A program made the translations under genes and the position numbers. Positions 17,265 through 28,221 of a DNA stretch of 64,000 bases are shown here, piece by piece (the first letter of the stretch is position 1; each line of letters begins with the position of its first letter). Location of the stretch: assembly GCF_014145335.1 (NCBI RefSeq), contig NZ_JACIVI010000001.1, positions 1 to 64,000 of the forward strand. The letters run 5' to 3'. The stretch is from Aquariibacter albus. GTDB lineage: Bacteria; Pseudomonadota; Gammaproteobacteria; Burkholderiales; Burkholderiaceae_C. A model generated the notes under the pieces. That model did no database searches, was not told where the DNA came from, and saw only the letters and a program-made list of their open reading frames with translations.

Positions 17265-17854
17265 GGGTAGAGGATCTCCGGCGGCGGGTGTTCACCCGGC
17301 ACCTCGGCGTCGACCTGCACGCCCATGTAGGCGCCCAGCCGGCGCGAGAAGTGGTCGCGGACCAGCAGGGTGCGGCCGCAGCCCTGGCAGCTCAGCAGGC
17401 TGCTGCGCACCGCGCCGTGCAGCTGCTGGCAGTGCACGCACCAGACGGGGCGGGCCAGGGTGCCGAAGCGCTCGCGGCGGATCGCGTCCTCGCCCAGGCC
17501 GGCTGCGGCCGCCAGGCGGCTGGCGCGCCACAGCAGGGATTCCGGCCCCAGCAGGTAGAGCCGCAGACCCATGCGGGCCTCGGCCAGCCGGGACTGCAGC
17601 AGGTCCAGGGCGGCCTCGGCGTCCGGCGCGGTCGAGGCGCTTGCCGTGGGCAGCAGCCGGGCCCAGGGGCCGGCACCGACCTGGATCAGCGCCAGGTCGG
17701 CGGGGGCGTCCGCGGCCAGGCGGCGGGCCAGGGCCTCGGCCGTTGCCGGCTCGTCCCCGCAGGCCAGCAGCAGATGGCGGACCCCCTGCGGGTCCCAGGC
17801 CAGCGGCGGATAGACCGGCTGGCTGGGGAGGCGGTGGGACGCAGCTTCAGCCAT
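17261..17854 (-). CDS. dmmA: Dimethylamine monooxygenase small subunit with zinc ribbon (DmmA family)
   Basis: The 197-residue product has an N-terminal Rossmann-like part (HLLLACGDEPATAEALA, LYLLGPE) and a C-terminal rubredoxin/zinc-ribbon motif, CVHCQQLH then CQGCG, characteristic of DmmA-like subunits. The two CxxC pairs could bind zinc or iron and may take part in electron transfer. The ATG at 17854 overlaps the end of dmmD and its stop overlaps dmmB, so all are coupled. A longer start would be inside dmmD and is unlikely. Confidence 0.85.
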   Translation of the reverse strand: MAEAASHRLPSQPVYPPLAWDPQGVRHLLLACGDEPATAEALARRLAADAPADLALIQVGAGPWARLLPTASASTAPDAEAALDLLQSRLAEARMGLRLYLLGPESLLWRASRLAAAAGLGEDAIRRERFGTLARPVWCVHCQQLHGAVRSSLLSCQGCGRTLLVRDHFSRRLGAYMGVQVDAEVPGEHPPPEILYP

Positions 17855-18953
17855 GGGTGCGACGGCGCAGCGGATCGTAGAAGGGGGTGCGGACGACGGT
17901 GGCCGTGAACGCCGCATCGGCCGTGCGCAGCGTCAGGCGCGTGCCGGGCCGGGTGTGGATCGGCGCCAGATGCACCATGGCCAGCGACTGCATCAGGTAG
18001 CGGCTGTAGCTGGCCGTGGTGACCACGCCGACCTGGCGCTCGCCCTCGAAGATCGGCGTGCCGGCCGGCACCGCCGCGTCGTGGTCGACCAGCATGCCGG
18101 CCTGCTTCACGCGTTCGCGGCCGCGCAGCTTCAGCACCGCGGCCTTGCCGATGTAGTCGCCGGGCTTGTCGAGGTCGATCGCCCAGCCCATGTTGACCTC
18201 CCATGGCGTGGTGTCGCCCTCGGGCATCTCGAAGGGGAAGAAGAGCAGGGCGCCTTCGACCCGGGTCAGGTCGAGGGCGGTCCAGGAGGCCGGGATCACG
18301 CCCTGCGGCCGTCCGGCCTCCAGCACGGCATCCCACAGCATCACGGCATCGGCGGCCGCGCAGTAGATCTCGTAGCCGCGCTCGCCGGAGTAGCCCCCGC
18401 GGCCCAGCACCACCGGCTTGCCGAACAGCGTCGTCTCGACATGCTGGAAGTAGGGCAGGGCGGCCAGGTCGGCGGGCGTGTGCGGCGCAAGCACCGACAG
18501 CGCCAGCGGCCCCTGCAGCGAAAGGATGTGCACGTCGCGGTCCGGGGTGACGACCACGTCGCGGCCCGCGGCCAGCAGGGCCAGGGTCCGGGGCGTGGCG
18601 CCGCTGCCGTGCGAGAGGCGGAAGCGCGTCGCGCCGTCGCGGATCACCATGATGTCGTCGACCAGGGCGCCGTCCTCGTTCACCTCGGCGGCCAGCCGGG
18701 CGCAGCCGGGCGTGAGCCGGGTCACGTCGATGCTGACCAGGCGGTCGATCACAGCCTCGGCGTCCGGGCCGTCGACGCGGACGATGTTCAGGGCCGACAC
18801 GTCGTAGAGCGCCGCCCGGGTCCGCGTGGCGACCACCTCCTCGTGCGGATCGCGGTCATAGCTCCACGGGATGGGCATGTCGTTCCAGGTGTCGCCGTCG
18901 AGCTTGGAGCCGAGCTGGCGGTGGCGTTCGTTCAGGACCGATTGACGGGACAT
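17847..18953 (-). CDS. dmmD: GcvT-like tetrahydrofolate-dependent C1-accepting subunit of dimethylamine demethylation
   Basis: A 368-residue aminomethyltransferase-family protein (GcvT/YgfZ fold) with the typical VDGPDAEAVIDRLVSID, GYSGERGYEIYCAA, and GLE/EVNMGWAIDLDKPGDYIGKAA segments. In dmm operons this member is thought to pass the released C1 unit to tetrahydrofolate, avoiding free formaldehyde. It is first of the dmmDABC run. Upstream lies a 392-base gap with two NarL-type sites shared with tmm. It is related to the C-terminal half of Tdm and the two may act in parallel. Confidence 0.88.
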   Translation of the reverse strand: MSRQSVLNERHRQLGSKLDGDTWNDMPIPWSYDRDPHEEVVATRTRAALYDVSALNIVRVDGPDAEAVIDRLVSIDVTRLTPGCARLAAEVNEDGALVDDIMVIRDGATRFRLSHGSGATPRTLALLAAGRDVVVTPDRDVHILSLQGPLALSVLAPHTPADLAALPYFQHVETTLFGKPVVLGRGGYSGERGYEIYCAAADAVMLWDAVLEAGRPQGVIPASWTALDLTRVEGALLFFPFEMPEGDTTPWEVNMGWAIDLDKPGDYIGKAAVLKLRGRERVKQAGMLVDHDAAVPAGTPIFEGERQVGVVTTASYSRYLMQSLAMVHLAPIHTRPGTRLTLRTADAAFTATVVRTPFYDPLRRRTHG

Positions 18954-19040
18954 GCAGGGACCTCGGGGGCGGAGGGTTCGGGAAGGGATGGGGCTGGCAA
19001 CGATTCTGGAAGCCGCCTCCGGCCGCGACCATCCTCTTCA

Positions 19041-19066
19041 CGGACTACCCCGAAGGGAGTAGTCCG
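19041..19066. promoter_or_regulatory. NarL-type 7-2-7 dyad, site 1
   Basis: Read on the minus strand the core is TACTCCC-TT-CGGGGTA, two heptamers with 2-base spacing, within a perfect 8-bp outer palindrome (CGGACTAC / GTAGTCCG, arms 19041-19048 and 19059-19066). It lies about 100 bases upstream of dmmD. It resembles the NarL consensus TACYYMT arranged tail to tail. Confidence 0.55.
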
Positions 19067-19219
19067 CCGCGCCGCAGCTCCGGCGGACCGTGCGGCGGCC
19101 TGCATCCGGTGCGCACTGCACCTCGGGAGGGAGGCAGCGGGCGGGACCGGTGCATCGAAGGTCTCCGGGAAGGCTCATGGGGTGAGCCTTGAGCGGCCAG
19201 AGGGCGAGGCGGGCTGGGC

Positions 19220-19235
19220 TACTCCCTTGGGGGTA
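19220..19235. promoter_or_regulatory. NarL-type 7-2-7 dyad, site 2
   Basis: TACTCCC-TT-GGGGGTA is nearly the same sequence as site 1 in the same 7-2-7 spacing, about 110 bases upstream of the tmm start. Repetition of the motif in one intergenic region supports a real protein site rather than chance. Confidence 0.55.
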
Positions 19236-19345
19236 CGCCGTGATGGGCATTGCCGGTGCCGGGCCTCGCTTCGCACACTGGATCGAACCCGGCAGCCTGC
19301 CTGTGCAGCTGCAGCCCCTCATCCCGTGAACCCAAGGATTTCCGC

Positions 19346-20695
19346 ATGACCCGTGTGGCAGTGATCGGCGCCGGCCCCTCCGGCATGGCGCAGTTGCGAG
19401 CATTCCAGTCGGCCGCGCAGCGTGGCGTGGCCATTCCCGAAATCGTCTGCTTCGAGAAGTGCGCGGACTGGGGCGGCCTGTGGAACTACACCTGGCGCAC
19501 CGGCCTCGACGAGCACGGCGAGCCGGTGCACGGCAGCATGTACCGCTACCTGTGGTCCAACGGCCCCAAGGAGTGCCTGGAGTTCGCCGACTACAGCTTC
19601 GACGAGCACTTCGGCAAGGGCATCGGCTCCTACCCCCCGCGGGCCGTGCTGTGGGACTACATCAAGGGCCGCGTCGAGAAGGCGAAGGTGCGCCCCTGGG
19701 TGCGCTTCTCGACCCCGGTGCGCATGGTCACCTTCGACGAGGCCAGCCAGCAGTTCGACCTGACCTGGCACGACCTGGAGAAGGACGTGATGGGCACCGA
19801 GCGCTTCGATCACGTGGTGGTGGCCTCGGGCCACTTCTCCACGCCCAACGTGCCCTTCTTCCCCGGCCTGGACACCTTCAACGGCCGCGTGCTGCATGCC
19901 CACGATTTCCGCGATGCGCTGGAGTTCAAGGGCAAGGACCTGCTGATCATCGGCCGCAGCTACTCGGCCGAGGACATCGGCTCGCAGTGCTGGAAGTACG
20001 GCGCACGCAGCATCACCAGCAGCTACCGCAGCCGGCCGATGGGCTTCCACTTCCCCGACAACTGGGAACAGAAGCCCCTGCTGACCCACGTGGTGAACAA
20101 GACGGCGCACTTCAAGGACGGCACGTCCAAGGAGGTCGACGCCATCATCCTGTGCACCGGCTACAAGCACCACTTCCCCTTCCTCAGCGAGCCGCTGCGG
20201 CTCAAGACCGACAACCGGCTCTGGCCGCTGGATCTGTACAAGGGGGTGGTCTGGCAGAAGAACCCGCGCCTGTTCTACCTGGGCATGCAGGACCAGTTCT
20301 TCACCTTCAACATGTTCGATGCGCAGGCCTGGTGGGTGCGCGACCAGATCCTGGGCCGCCTCCCGCTGCCCGACTTCGCGGCCCGCGAGGACGACTGCCT
20401 CAGCTGGCGAGCCCGCGAGGAAACGCTCACCGACGACGAGTCGATGATCCGCTTCCAGGCCGACTACGTGAAGGCCCTGATCGAGGCGACCGACTACCCG
20501 ATGTTCGATCTCGAGGGCGTGGTGCAGACCTTCCTGGAATGGGAGCACCACAAGCACGAGAACGTGATGACCTTCCGCGACCACGCCTACCGCTCGGTCA
20601 TGACCGGCAAGATGTCGCCGCTGCATCACACGCCGTGGAAGGACGCGCTCGACGACTCGCTGGAGGCCTACCTGGCCGAGGGTCCCGGTGCCTGA
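19346..20695 (+). CDS. tmm: Trimethylamine monooxygenase (flavin-containing)
   Basis: A 449-residue class B flavin monooxygenase of Tmm length. FAD motif [15 protein letters not shown] at the N-terminus, NADPH motif [16 protein letters not shown] in the middle, and Tmm-like [15 protein letters not shown] and [11 protein letters not shown] segments. It oxidises trimethylamine to TMAO with NADPH and O2. The ATG at 19346 follows an AAGGA site. It overlaps tdm by 8 bases. The pair tmm-tdm with dmmDABC and gmaS-mgsABC nearby is the accepted signature of aerobic TMA catabolism in marine Roseobacter and methylotrophs. Confidence 0.93.
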   Translation: MTRVAVIGAGPSGMAQLRAFQSAAQRGVAIPEIVCFEKCADWGGLWNYTWRTGLDEHGEPVHGSMYRYLWSNGPKECLEFADYSFDEHFGKGIGSYPPRAVLWDYIKGRVEKAKVRPWVRFSTPVRMVTFDEASQQFDLTWHDLEKDVMGTERFDHVVVASGHFSTPNVPFFPGLDTFNGRVLHAHDFRDALEFKGKDLLIIGRSYSAEDIGSQCWKYGARSITSSYRSRPMGFHFPDNWEQKPLLTHVVNKTAHFKDGTSKEVDAIILCTGYKHHFPFLSEPLRLKTDNRLWPLDLYKGVVWQKNPRLFYLGMQDQFFTFNMFDAQAWWVRDQILGRLPLPDFAAREDDCLSWRAREETLTDDESMIRFQADYVKALIEATDYPMFDLEGVVQTFLEWEHHKHENVMTFRDHAYRSVMTGKMSPLHHTPWKDALDDSLEAYLAEGPGA

Positions 20696-23060
20696 AGTCG
20701 GCGTGGCGATCGACGCCGCAGCCGAGGCCGCGCCCCCGCGACCGGCCCCGCCCCGCGCCGCCGGCCTGCGCGAGCCCGGCCTGCGCCGGCCGCCGCAGCC
20801 CCTGCCCGGACGAAGCCTGCGGGTGCTGGATCTGCCGGCCGGTGCCAGCCTGCGGCTGGAGGATGTCGAGGGCGGCCAGCGCATCGAGCTGGCCTGGCTG
20901 CCGGCGCAGCCGGGGGGCATCGATCCGCTCGCCGCGCTCGGCCTCCCGGAGGCCGGTGAGGGCCTGGCCGCGCTGCTCGCCGAGGCCGTGCCCGGAGCCG
21001 CCGCCTGCCGCGCCCTGCTCGAGGCGCAGGGCCTGAGCCTGGCCGATCTGACCGTGCATGCCGGCTTCGGCCCCGACAGCCCGGCGGGGGCCCAGCTCGC
21101 GCTGCAGCTGCCTGCCGCCGGCTGGCTGATCGTCGGCACGCCGGCCCCGCCGCTGGCCCCGGACGAGAGCGCCACGGCCACGCCGATCGCGCTGTGGCTG
21201 CAGCCGGCGCCCGGCCAGGCCCTGCCCGAGCTGCCGCCGCCGCTGGGCCCGCTGCAGGACGAGTGGCGCATCCCGGCCGGCACCGCGCGGGCCTACATGG
21301 TCAAGGCCGGCGAGTATGTGCAGGTCATCGATGTGGCCGGCCGCCAGTGCTCGGACTTCCAGGCCTTCGCGCGCCACAAGCTGCAGGCCGGCCGGCCGGT
21401 CGCGCTGGACGCGACGCTGACCCGCACCCTGCTGGGCCAGGCCTATCCCACGCCGGGCCTGCCCTCCAAGGCCTTCGACGCCGAAGGCGAGGCCCTGCTG
21501 GAGCTGGTGCAGGACAGCTGCGGCCGCCACGACAGCTACGCCACCGCCTGCAGCCCGCGCTACTACGACGACGCCGGCTACCCCGGCCACGCCAACTGCA
21601 GCGACAACTTCAATGCCGCGCTGGCCCCGCACGGCGTGCCGCCCCGGCTGGCCTGGGAGGCGCTCAACTTTTTCTACAACACCCAGGTCGATGCGCATCA
21701 GCGCCTGAGCCTGGACGAGCCCTGGTCGCGCCCTGGCGATTACGTGCTGCTGCGCGCCCTGGTCGACCTGGTCTGCGTCAGCTCCTCCTGCCCCGACGAC
21801 ATCGATGCGGCCAATGGCTGGATGCCGACCGACATCCATGTCCGCCTCTACCCCGCCAGCGCGCGCTTCCCGCGCGCGATCGCCCACCGCATGAGCCCCG
21901 ACGCCCCCCCGCAGTTCACCCGCGAGACCGCCTTCCACGCGCGCAGCGCCGCCGCGGGTGCGCGCTTCGTCGACTACCGCGGCCACTGGCTGGCCGCCGG
22001 CCACAGCAGCACCGGCGCACTGGCCGAGTACTGGGCCTGCCGCGAGGCGGTCACGGTGATGGACCTGTCGGCCCTGCGCAAGTTCGAGATCACCGGCCCC
22101 GACGCCGAAGCCTTGCTGCAATGGACGCTGACGCGCGACCTGCGCAAGCTCGCGATCGGCCAGGTCGTCTACACCGCGATCTGCCATCCGCACGGCGGGG
22201 TGATGGACGACGGCACGGTCTTCCGCCTCGGCGAGCATCTCTTCCGCCTGGTCTGCGGCGACGACCGCACCGGCCTGTGGCTGCGCGAGGAGGCCGCCCG
22301 CATGGGCTACCGCGCCTGGGTCCGCAGCTCGACCGACCAGCTGCAGAACCTGGCCGTGCAGGGGCCGCGTTCGCGCGAGCTGCTCAAGGGCCTGCTGTGG
22401 ACCGCGCCCGACCGGCCGACGGTCGAGGCCCTGGGCTGGTTCCGCTTCACGCCGGCGCGGCTCGGCCATGCGCGCGGCCTGCCGCTGCTGGTCTCGCGCA
22501 CCGGCTACACGGGCGAGCTGGGCTACGAGCTGTTCTGCCACCCGCGCGACGCCGAGGCGCTGTGGGATGCCGTCTGGGCGGCCGGCCAGCCCCTGGGCCT
22601 TCAGCCCATGGGCCTGGAGGCCCTGGACTGGGTCCGCATCGAGGCCGGCCTCGCCTTCGCCGGCCACGAGTTCGACGACGGCACCGACCCCTTCGAGGCC
22701 GGCATCGGCTTCACCGTGCCGCTGAAGACCAAGGCGGTGGACTTCGTCGGCCGCGAGGCCCTGCTGGCCCGCCAGGGCCATGCCCGCCACCAGCTGGTCG
22801 GCCTGGCGATCGACGGCCACAGCGTGGCCGCGCATGGCGACGCGGTCTTCCTCGGCCGCGCACAGGTCGGCGTGGTCACCAGTGCCTGCCATTCGCCCAG
22901 CCTGCAGCAGGGCATCGCGCTGGCGCGGATCGAGCCCTCGCTGGCCGTGCTCGGCACCGCGCTGGAGATCGGCGCACTCGACGGCCAGCAGAAGCGCCTG
23001 CCCGCCACCGTCGTCCGCTTTCCCCATTTCGATCCCGACAAGACCCGCGTGCGGGCCTGA
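20688..23060 (+). CDS. tdm: Trimethylamine N-oxide demethylase (DUF1989-GcvT fusion)
   Basis: The 790-residue protein has a variable Ala/Pro-rich N-terminal part (1-195), a DUF1989-type domain (about 200-400, with [34 protein letters not shown] and HANCSDNF, whose Cys and His could bind zinc) and a C-terminal GcvT tetrahydrofolate domain (about 425-790). Tdm converts TMAO to dimethylamine and formaldehyde, with THF binding the latter. A GTG start at 20688 lies inside tmm, giving translational coupling. The order of domains and size match characterised Tdm. Confidence 0.92.
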   Translation: MPEVGVAIDAAAEAAPPRPAPPRAAGLREPGLRRPPQPLPGRSLRVLDLPAGASLRLEDVEGGQRIELAWLPAQPGGIDPLAALGLPEAGEGLAALLAEAVPGAAACRALLEAQGLSLADLTVHAGFGPDSPAGAQLALQLPAAGWLIVGTPAPPLAPDESATATPIALWLQPAPGQALPELPPPLGPLQDEWRIPAGTARAYMVKAGEYVQVIDVAGRQCSDFQAFARHKLQAGRPVALDATLTRTLLGQAYPTPGLPSKAFDAEGEALLELVQDSCGRHDSYATACSPRYYDDAGYPGHANCSDNFNAALAPHGVPPRLAWEALNFFYNTQVDAHQRLSLDEPWSRPGDYVLLRALVDLVCVSSSCPDDIDAANGWMPTDIHVRLYPASARFPRAIAHRMSPDAPPQFTRETAFHARSAAAGARFVDYRGHWLAAGHSSTGALAEYWACREAVTVMDLSALRKFEITGPDAEALLQWTLTRDLRKLAIGQVVYTAICHPHGGVMDDGTVFRLGEHLFRLVCGDDRTGLWLREEAARMGYRAWVRSSTDQLQNLAVQGPRSRELLKGLLWTAPDRPTVEALGWFRFTPARLGHARGLPLLVSRTGYTGELGYELFCHPRDAEALWDAVWAAGQPLGLQPMGLEALDWVRIEAGLAFAGHEFDDGTDPFEAGIGFTVPLKTKAVDFVGREALLARQGHARHQLVGLAIDGHSVAAHGDAVFLGRAQVGVVTSACHSPSLQQGIALARIEPSLAVLGTALEIGALDGQQKRLPATVVRFPHFDPDKTRVRA

Positions 23061-23080
23061 GTCGGCGTGAACGCATTCCC

Positions 23081-23941
23081 ATGACCGCTCCCCGCCAGTT
23101 CCGTCTCACCCTGGCCTGCCCCGACCGCCTGGGCATCGCCGCCGCCGTCGCCCAATGCATCGTCGACCACGGCGGCTGGGTGCAGGAAGCCCACAACCAT
23201 GCGGAGACCGACGATCCGCATTTCTTCATGCGGGTCGCGATCGAGCATGCCTCGCTCGCGCCGCGGCTCGACGACTTCCAGCGCGCCTTCGAGGCCCTGG
23301 CCGCGCGCTTCGCGATGCGCTGGTCGCTGGCCGACAGCGCACGGCCCAAGCGCATCGTGCTGATGGTGTCGAAGCAGGCCCATTGCCTCTACGACCTGCT
23401 CGGCCGGATGCAGGCCGGCGAGCTGCCGGGCCAGATCGTCGCCGTGATCTCCAACCACCCCGACCTGCGCGGCCTGGTCGAGTGGCACGGCCTGCCCTTC
23501 CACCATGTGCCCGTCACGCCCGACACCAAGCCCGCCGCCTTCGCCGAGGTCGAGCGCCTGCATGCGGCCTACGGGGCCGAGCTCATCGTGCTCGCCCGCT
23601 ACATGCAGGTGCTGCCGCCTGCACTGTGCGCGCGCCAGGCCGGGCGGATCCTGAACATCCACCACTCCTTCCTGCCCAGCTTCGTCGGGGCCCGGCCCTA
23701 CCACCAGGCCCATGCCCGGGGCGTGAAGCTGATCGGCGCGACCTGCCACTACGTGACCGCGGACCTCGACGAGGGACCGATCGTCGAGCAGGACGTGATC
23801 CGCATCGACCACGCCGACCGCATCGAGGACCTCGTCCGCACCGGTCAGGACGTCGAGAAGGCGGTCCTCGCCCGCGGCCTGCGCTTCCACCTGGAAGACC
23901 GCGTGATCGTGCACGGCCACCGCACCGTCGTCTTCCGCTGA
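23081..23941 (+). CDS. purU: Formyltetrahydrofolate deformylase
   Basis: The 286-residue product has an N-terminal ACT-like domain (LTLACPDRLGIAAAVAQCI) and a formyltransferase-like domain with LNIHHSFLPSFVGARPY and the catalytic HYVTADLDEGPIVEQD region. It splits 10-formyl-THF into formate and THF. It follows tdm by 20 bases. In TMA degraders it likely regenerates THF and drains the C1 units from Tdm and DmmD to formate for energy. Length equals the family's usual 280-290. Confidence 0.95.
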   Translation: MTAPRQFRLTLACPDRLGIAAAVAQCIVDHGGWVQEAHNHAETDDPHFFMRVAIEHASLAPRLDDFQRAFEALAARFAMRWSLADSARPKRIVLMVSKQAHCLYDLLGRMQAGELPGQIVAVISNHPDLRGLVEWHGLPFHHVPVTPDTKPAAFAEVERLHAAYGAELIVLARYMQVLPPALCARQAGRILNIHHSFLPSFVGARPYHQAHARGVKLIGATCHYVTADLDEGPIVEQDVIRIDHADRIEDLVRTGQDVEKAVLARGLRFHLEDRVIVHGHRTVVFR

Positions 23942-24006
23942 GGCGCGTTGCCCGCGCGCCGGCCCCCGTGTTCCCCCGTCCCTTCCCCCACCCTTGGAGT
24001 CTCACG

Positions 24007-24768
24007 ATGACCGCCCTTCGCCGCACCCCGCTCGTCCTCGCGCTGACCCTGGCCGGCCTGACGGCCCCGCTGGCCGCCCGTGCCGAGACGGTCCCGCCCG
24101 AGTTCACCGCCACCTCCAACATCGCGCTGGCCACGCAGTACGTCTTCCGCGGCGTCAGCTACTCGCAGGAGCGCGCGGCCGTGCAGGGCGGCTTCGACCT
24201 GGCCCACCGCAGCGGTGCCTACCTCGGCATCTGGGGCAGCAGCGTCAGCAGCGAGGCCCTGAACGGGGCCACCGCCGAGATCGACCTCTATGGCGGTGTC
24301 GTGCTGCCGGTCGGCGAGGCCACCGTCGACGTCGGCCTGCTGCAGTTCCACTTCCCGCGCGCCAAGCTCGGCAGCGAGAGCTACAACACGCTCGAAGCCT
24401 ATGCCGCGGTGAACTGGTCCATCGTGCAGCTGAAGTATTCGCACACCCTGGGCGACTACTTCGGCTTCAACAGGAAGTCGCTGGGCAGCGGCAGCGATTC
24501 CAAGGGCTCGGGTTACCTGGAAGCCAATGTGAACTGGTCCTTCCTGCCCGGCTGGACGCTGAACCTGCATGCCGGCCACCAGCGCGTGGCCGGCTACGGG
24601 GCCTTCAGCTTCAGCGACTACAAGGTCGGCGTGACCAAGGACTTCGACGGCGGCTGGCAGCTCAGCGTGGCCGCCGCCGGCACGAATGCCGACACCGCGC
24701 TCTACACCATCAACGGCGTCGACACCGGCGACCACAAGCTCATCGGCATGCTCAAGCGCAGCTTCTGA
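24007..24768 (+). CDS. TorF family putative porin (outer membrane, Gcw_chp type)
   Basis: A 253-residue protein with a signal peptide (ALTLAGLTAPLAARA) and beta-strand-rich repeats such as QYVFRGVSYSQERAAVQGG and LNLHAGHQRVAGYGAF. The family (TIGR02001) is often found next to glnK-amtB in betaproteobacteria. It probably forms an outer membrane channel, perhaps for ammonium or amines. It is separated from amtB by 226 bases containing a sigma-54 promoter, so it is not obligatorily co-transcribed with it. Confidence 0.85.
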   Translation: MTALRRTPLVLALTLAGLTAPLAARAETVPPEFTATSNIALATQYVFRGVSYSQERAAVQGGFDLAHRSGAYLGIWGSSVSSEALNGATAEIDLYGGVVLPVGEATVDVGLLQFHFPRAKLGSESYNTLEAYAAVNWSIVQLKYSHTLGDYFGFNRKSLGSGSDSKGSGYLEANVNWSFLPGWTLNLHAGHQRVAGYGAFSFSDYKVGVTKDFDGGWQLSVAAAGTNADTALYTINGVDTGDHKLIGMLKRSF

Positions 24769-24878
24769 GCCAGGCGGCAAACGCCCCATCGCACGGCAGC
24801 CTGCGCCGCTTTGGCGCCTGATGCACAGCCTTGCACAGGATTGAACCAAAGGAATCATGGATTCACTCCAAGAAACTT

Positions 24879-24893
24879 TGGCACAGGCATTGC
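24879..24893 (+). promoter_or_regulatory. Sigma-54 (-24/-12) promoter of amtB-glnK
   Basis: TGGCAC-AGGCA-TTGC matches the RpoN consensus TGGCAC-N5-TTGC exactly. It lies 100 bases before the chosen amtB start. Half sites such as TGCACAG at 24821 and TTGCACAGG at 24832 could be NtrC contacts. The promoter lies inside the longest possible amtB frame, ruling out the upstream start. Confidence 0.85.
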
Positions 24894-24994
24894 GAGGTTG
24901 CTGCGAGCCCGTCCGCAAGACGGGCCCTGCCTTGCGGGCCGCCGTCCCGCCTGCGTCCGACCCTCCGTTCACGGAACCCCGACTGGAGCCTTCG

Positions 24995-26687
<1,693 letters not shown>

Positions 26688-26694
26688 GTCCCTG

Positions 26695-26730
26695 CCCGGC
26701 CCCGCGCCCCGTGGGGCTTGCGGGGCCGGG
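26695..26730 (+). terminator. Terminator hairpin after glnK
   Basis: Perfect 11-bp arms (CCCGGCCCCGC / GCGGGGCCGGG) flank a 14-base loop that itself can pair (GCCCC / GGGGC). No T-run follows (TAGACTCC), so release may be partly Rho-dependent. It separates amtB-glnK from the antiporter gene. Confidence 0.65.
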
Positions 26731-26747
26731 TAGACTCCACGTGGGTG

Positions 26748-26817
26748 TCCCGGTGCAAGGCCGGGGCAGGTTCATGCGACGGTCGGGCCGCCTCGCGGCT
26801 TGAGCCTGTCGCATGCC
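26748..26817 (+). ncRNA. Candidate structured leader (possible Li+/Na+ riboswitch-like) of the antiporter gene
   Basis: Two stem-loops follow each other: CCCGG-N7-CCGGG at about 26750, then a nested structure with outer arms CATGCGAC (26773-26780) and GTCGCATG (26808-26815), an internal loop, and an inner GCCGC-CTC-GCGGC stem. The outer stem ends 2 bases before the ATG at 26818, so folding would mask translation initiation. nhaA-type RNAs upstream of Na+/H+ antiporters have this general plan; I could not run a covariance model. Confidence 0.4.
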
Positions 26818-28074
26818 ATGAGCCCCGATGTCCTCGACCTGCTGGCCGCCCTGCTGTTCGGCCTGGCCCTGGTCCACACCTTCACCGCACCCTTCATCGC
26901 AGGCCTCGCGCACCGCCACCCGCGGCATGCCGGCCTGCTGCATCTGCTGGGCGAGGTGGAAGTCGTCTTCGGCTTCTGGGCCCTCCTGCTGATCCTGCTG
27001 ATGGCCTTGTTGCAGGGCGGGCCCGCTGCGCTGGCCTACGCCGAATCGCGCAACTACACCGAGCCGCTGTTTGTCTTCGTCGTGATGGTGATGGCCGCAG
27101 CACGGCCCGTGCTGCAGACGGTGCTGCAGGCGGTCGATGCCATGGCCCGGCGCATGCCGCTGCCGGCGCCGCTGGCCGTGGCCTGGCTGGGCCTGGCGCT
27201 GGTGCCCCTGCTCGGCTCGCTGATCACCGAGCCGGCGGCGATGACCCTGGCCGCGCTGCTGCTGGCCCCGCGCATCTTCCACGCCGGCGTGCCCGAGCGG
27301 CTGAAGTACCTGGCCCTCGGCGCGCTGTTCGTCAACGTGTCGATCGGCGGCACGCTGACCGCCTACGCCGCGCCGCCCGTGCTGATGGTGGCCGCCGCCT
27401 GGCAGTGGGACAGCGCCTTCATGCTGGCCACCTTCGGCGGCAAGGCCACGCTGGCCGTGCTGTTCAATGCCTCGCTGGCGACCTGGCTGCTGCGCAGCGC
27501 CCTGGCCCGCACGCCCGTGGCGGCCCCCCCGCCGGCCGCGCCACTGCCGCCGGCCCTGGTGGCCGCGCACCTGGCCCTGCTGGCGGGCGTGGTGCTGCTG
27601 GCCCATCACCCCGTGGCCTTCCTGGCGATCTTCATGGTCTTCCTCGGGCTCTGCCAGGCCTATGCGCGCCATCAGGACCGGCTGATCCTTCCGGAGGCGC
27701 TGCTCGTCGGCTTCTTCCTCGCCGGCCTGGTGGTGCTGGGCGGCCTGCAGCGCTGGTGGCTGCAGCCCCTGGTGGCCGACCTGCAGCCGCTGGCCCTCTT
27801 CTTCGGCGCACTCGGCCTGACCGCGCTGACCGACAACGCCGCGCTGACCTACCTCGGTTCGCTGATCGAGGACCTGCCGCAGGCCTCGCGCGTGATGCTG
27901 GTGGCCGGCGCGGTGGCGGGTGGCGGGCTCACGGTGATCGCCAATGCGCCCAATCCCGCCGGCGTGGCCTTGCTGCGCGGCGGGTTTGCCGGCGGCTCGA
28001 TCGGCGCGGGCGGCCTCTTGCTCGGGGCCCTCGGACCGACCGCGGTGGCGGCGGCCGCCTTCCTGCTGCTGTGA
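26818..28074 (+). CDS. Putative Na+/H+ antiporter
   Basis: A 418-residue hydrophobic protein with about eleven membrane helices. Conserved stretches include GSLITEPAAMTLAALLLA, NVSIGGTLTAYAAPPVLMV and LTDNAALTYLGSLI, with charged residues in helices as in the Na_H_antiport_2 family (PF07399, NhaD/ArsB-like). It likely exchanges cations across the inner membrane. The ATG at 26818 was chosen over a TTG at 26800. Its leader may contain a regulatory RNA. No obvious link to amtB function is apparent. Confidence 0.8.
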   Translation: MSPDVLDLLAALLFGLALVHTFTAPFIAGLAHRHPRHAGLLHLLGEVEVVFGFWALLLILLMALLQGGPAALAYAESRNYTEPLFVFVVMVMAAARPVLQTVLQAVDAMARRMPLPAPLAVAWLGLALVPLLGSLITEPAAMTLAALLLAPRIFHAGVPERLKYLALGALFVNVSIGGTLTAYAAPPVLMVAAAWQWDSAFMLATFGGKATLAVLFNASLATWLLRSALARTPVAAPPPAAPLPPALVAAHLALLAGVVLLAHHPVAFLAIFMVFLGLCQAYARHQDRLILPEALLVGFFLAGLVVLGGLQRWWLQPLVADLQPLALFFGALGLTALTDNAALTYLGSLIEDLPQASRVMLVAGAVAGGGLTVIANAPNPAGVALLRGGFAGGSIGAGGLLLGALGPTAVAAAAFLLL

Positions 28075-28182
28075 GTCGCCGCCACAGGCTTGCAAGGCGT
28101 TGACGGGTCCACGGCCCGCGGCCTGCAGGGCCCGGCAGCCCGGGGAGGGCGCTGCTAGAGTGCCGGCTGCTCTCCGTGACCG

Positions 28183-28205
28183 GACGGGCCGGCTGCCGGC
28201 CCGTC
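28183..28205. promoter_or_regulatory. Perfect palindrome upstream of the OmpR-type regulator
   Basis: Arms GACGGGCCGGC and GCCGGCCCGTC are perfectly complementary around one central base, ending 16 bases before the GTG start at 28222. It may be an autoregulatory operator or an RNA hairpin in the 5' UTR. It has no T-tract. Confidence 0.4.
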
Positions 28206-28221
28206 TCAACGCCCCCCTGTC

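Larger units (their letters stand above)
18954..19345. other. Divergent regulatory region between dmmDABC and tmm-tdm (392 bases)
   Basis: No gene is visible here. The region separates the two methylamine-oxidation operons and holds two related dyads (19046-19061 and 19220-19235) about 174 bases apart, centre to centre. One lies nearer each operon, as expected for a shared regulator. No consensus sigma-70 promoter stands out. Confidence 0.7.

Noticed and set aside
24857-24994. N-terminal extension of amtB
   Set aside because: The sigma-54 promoter lies inside it, and a signal peptide starts at 24995.
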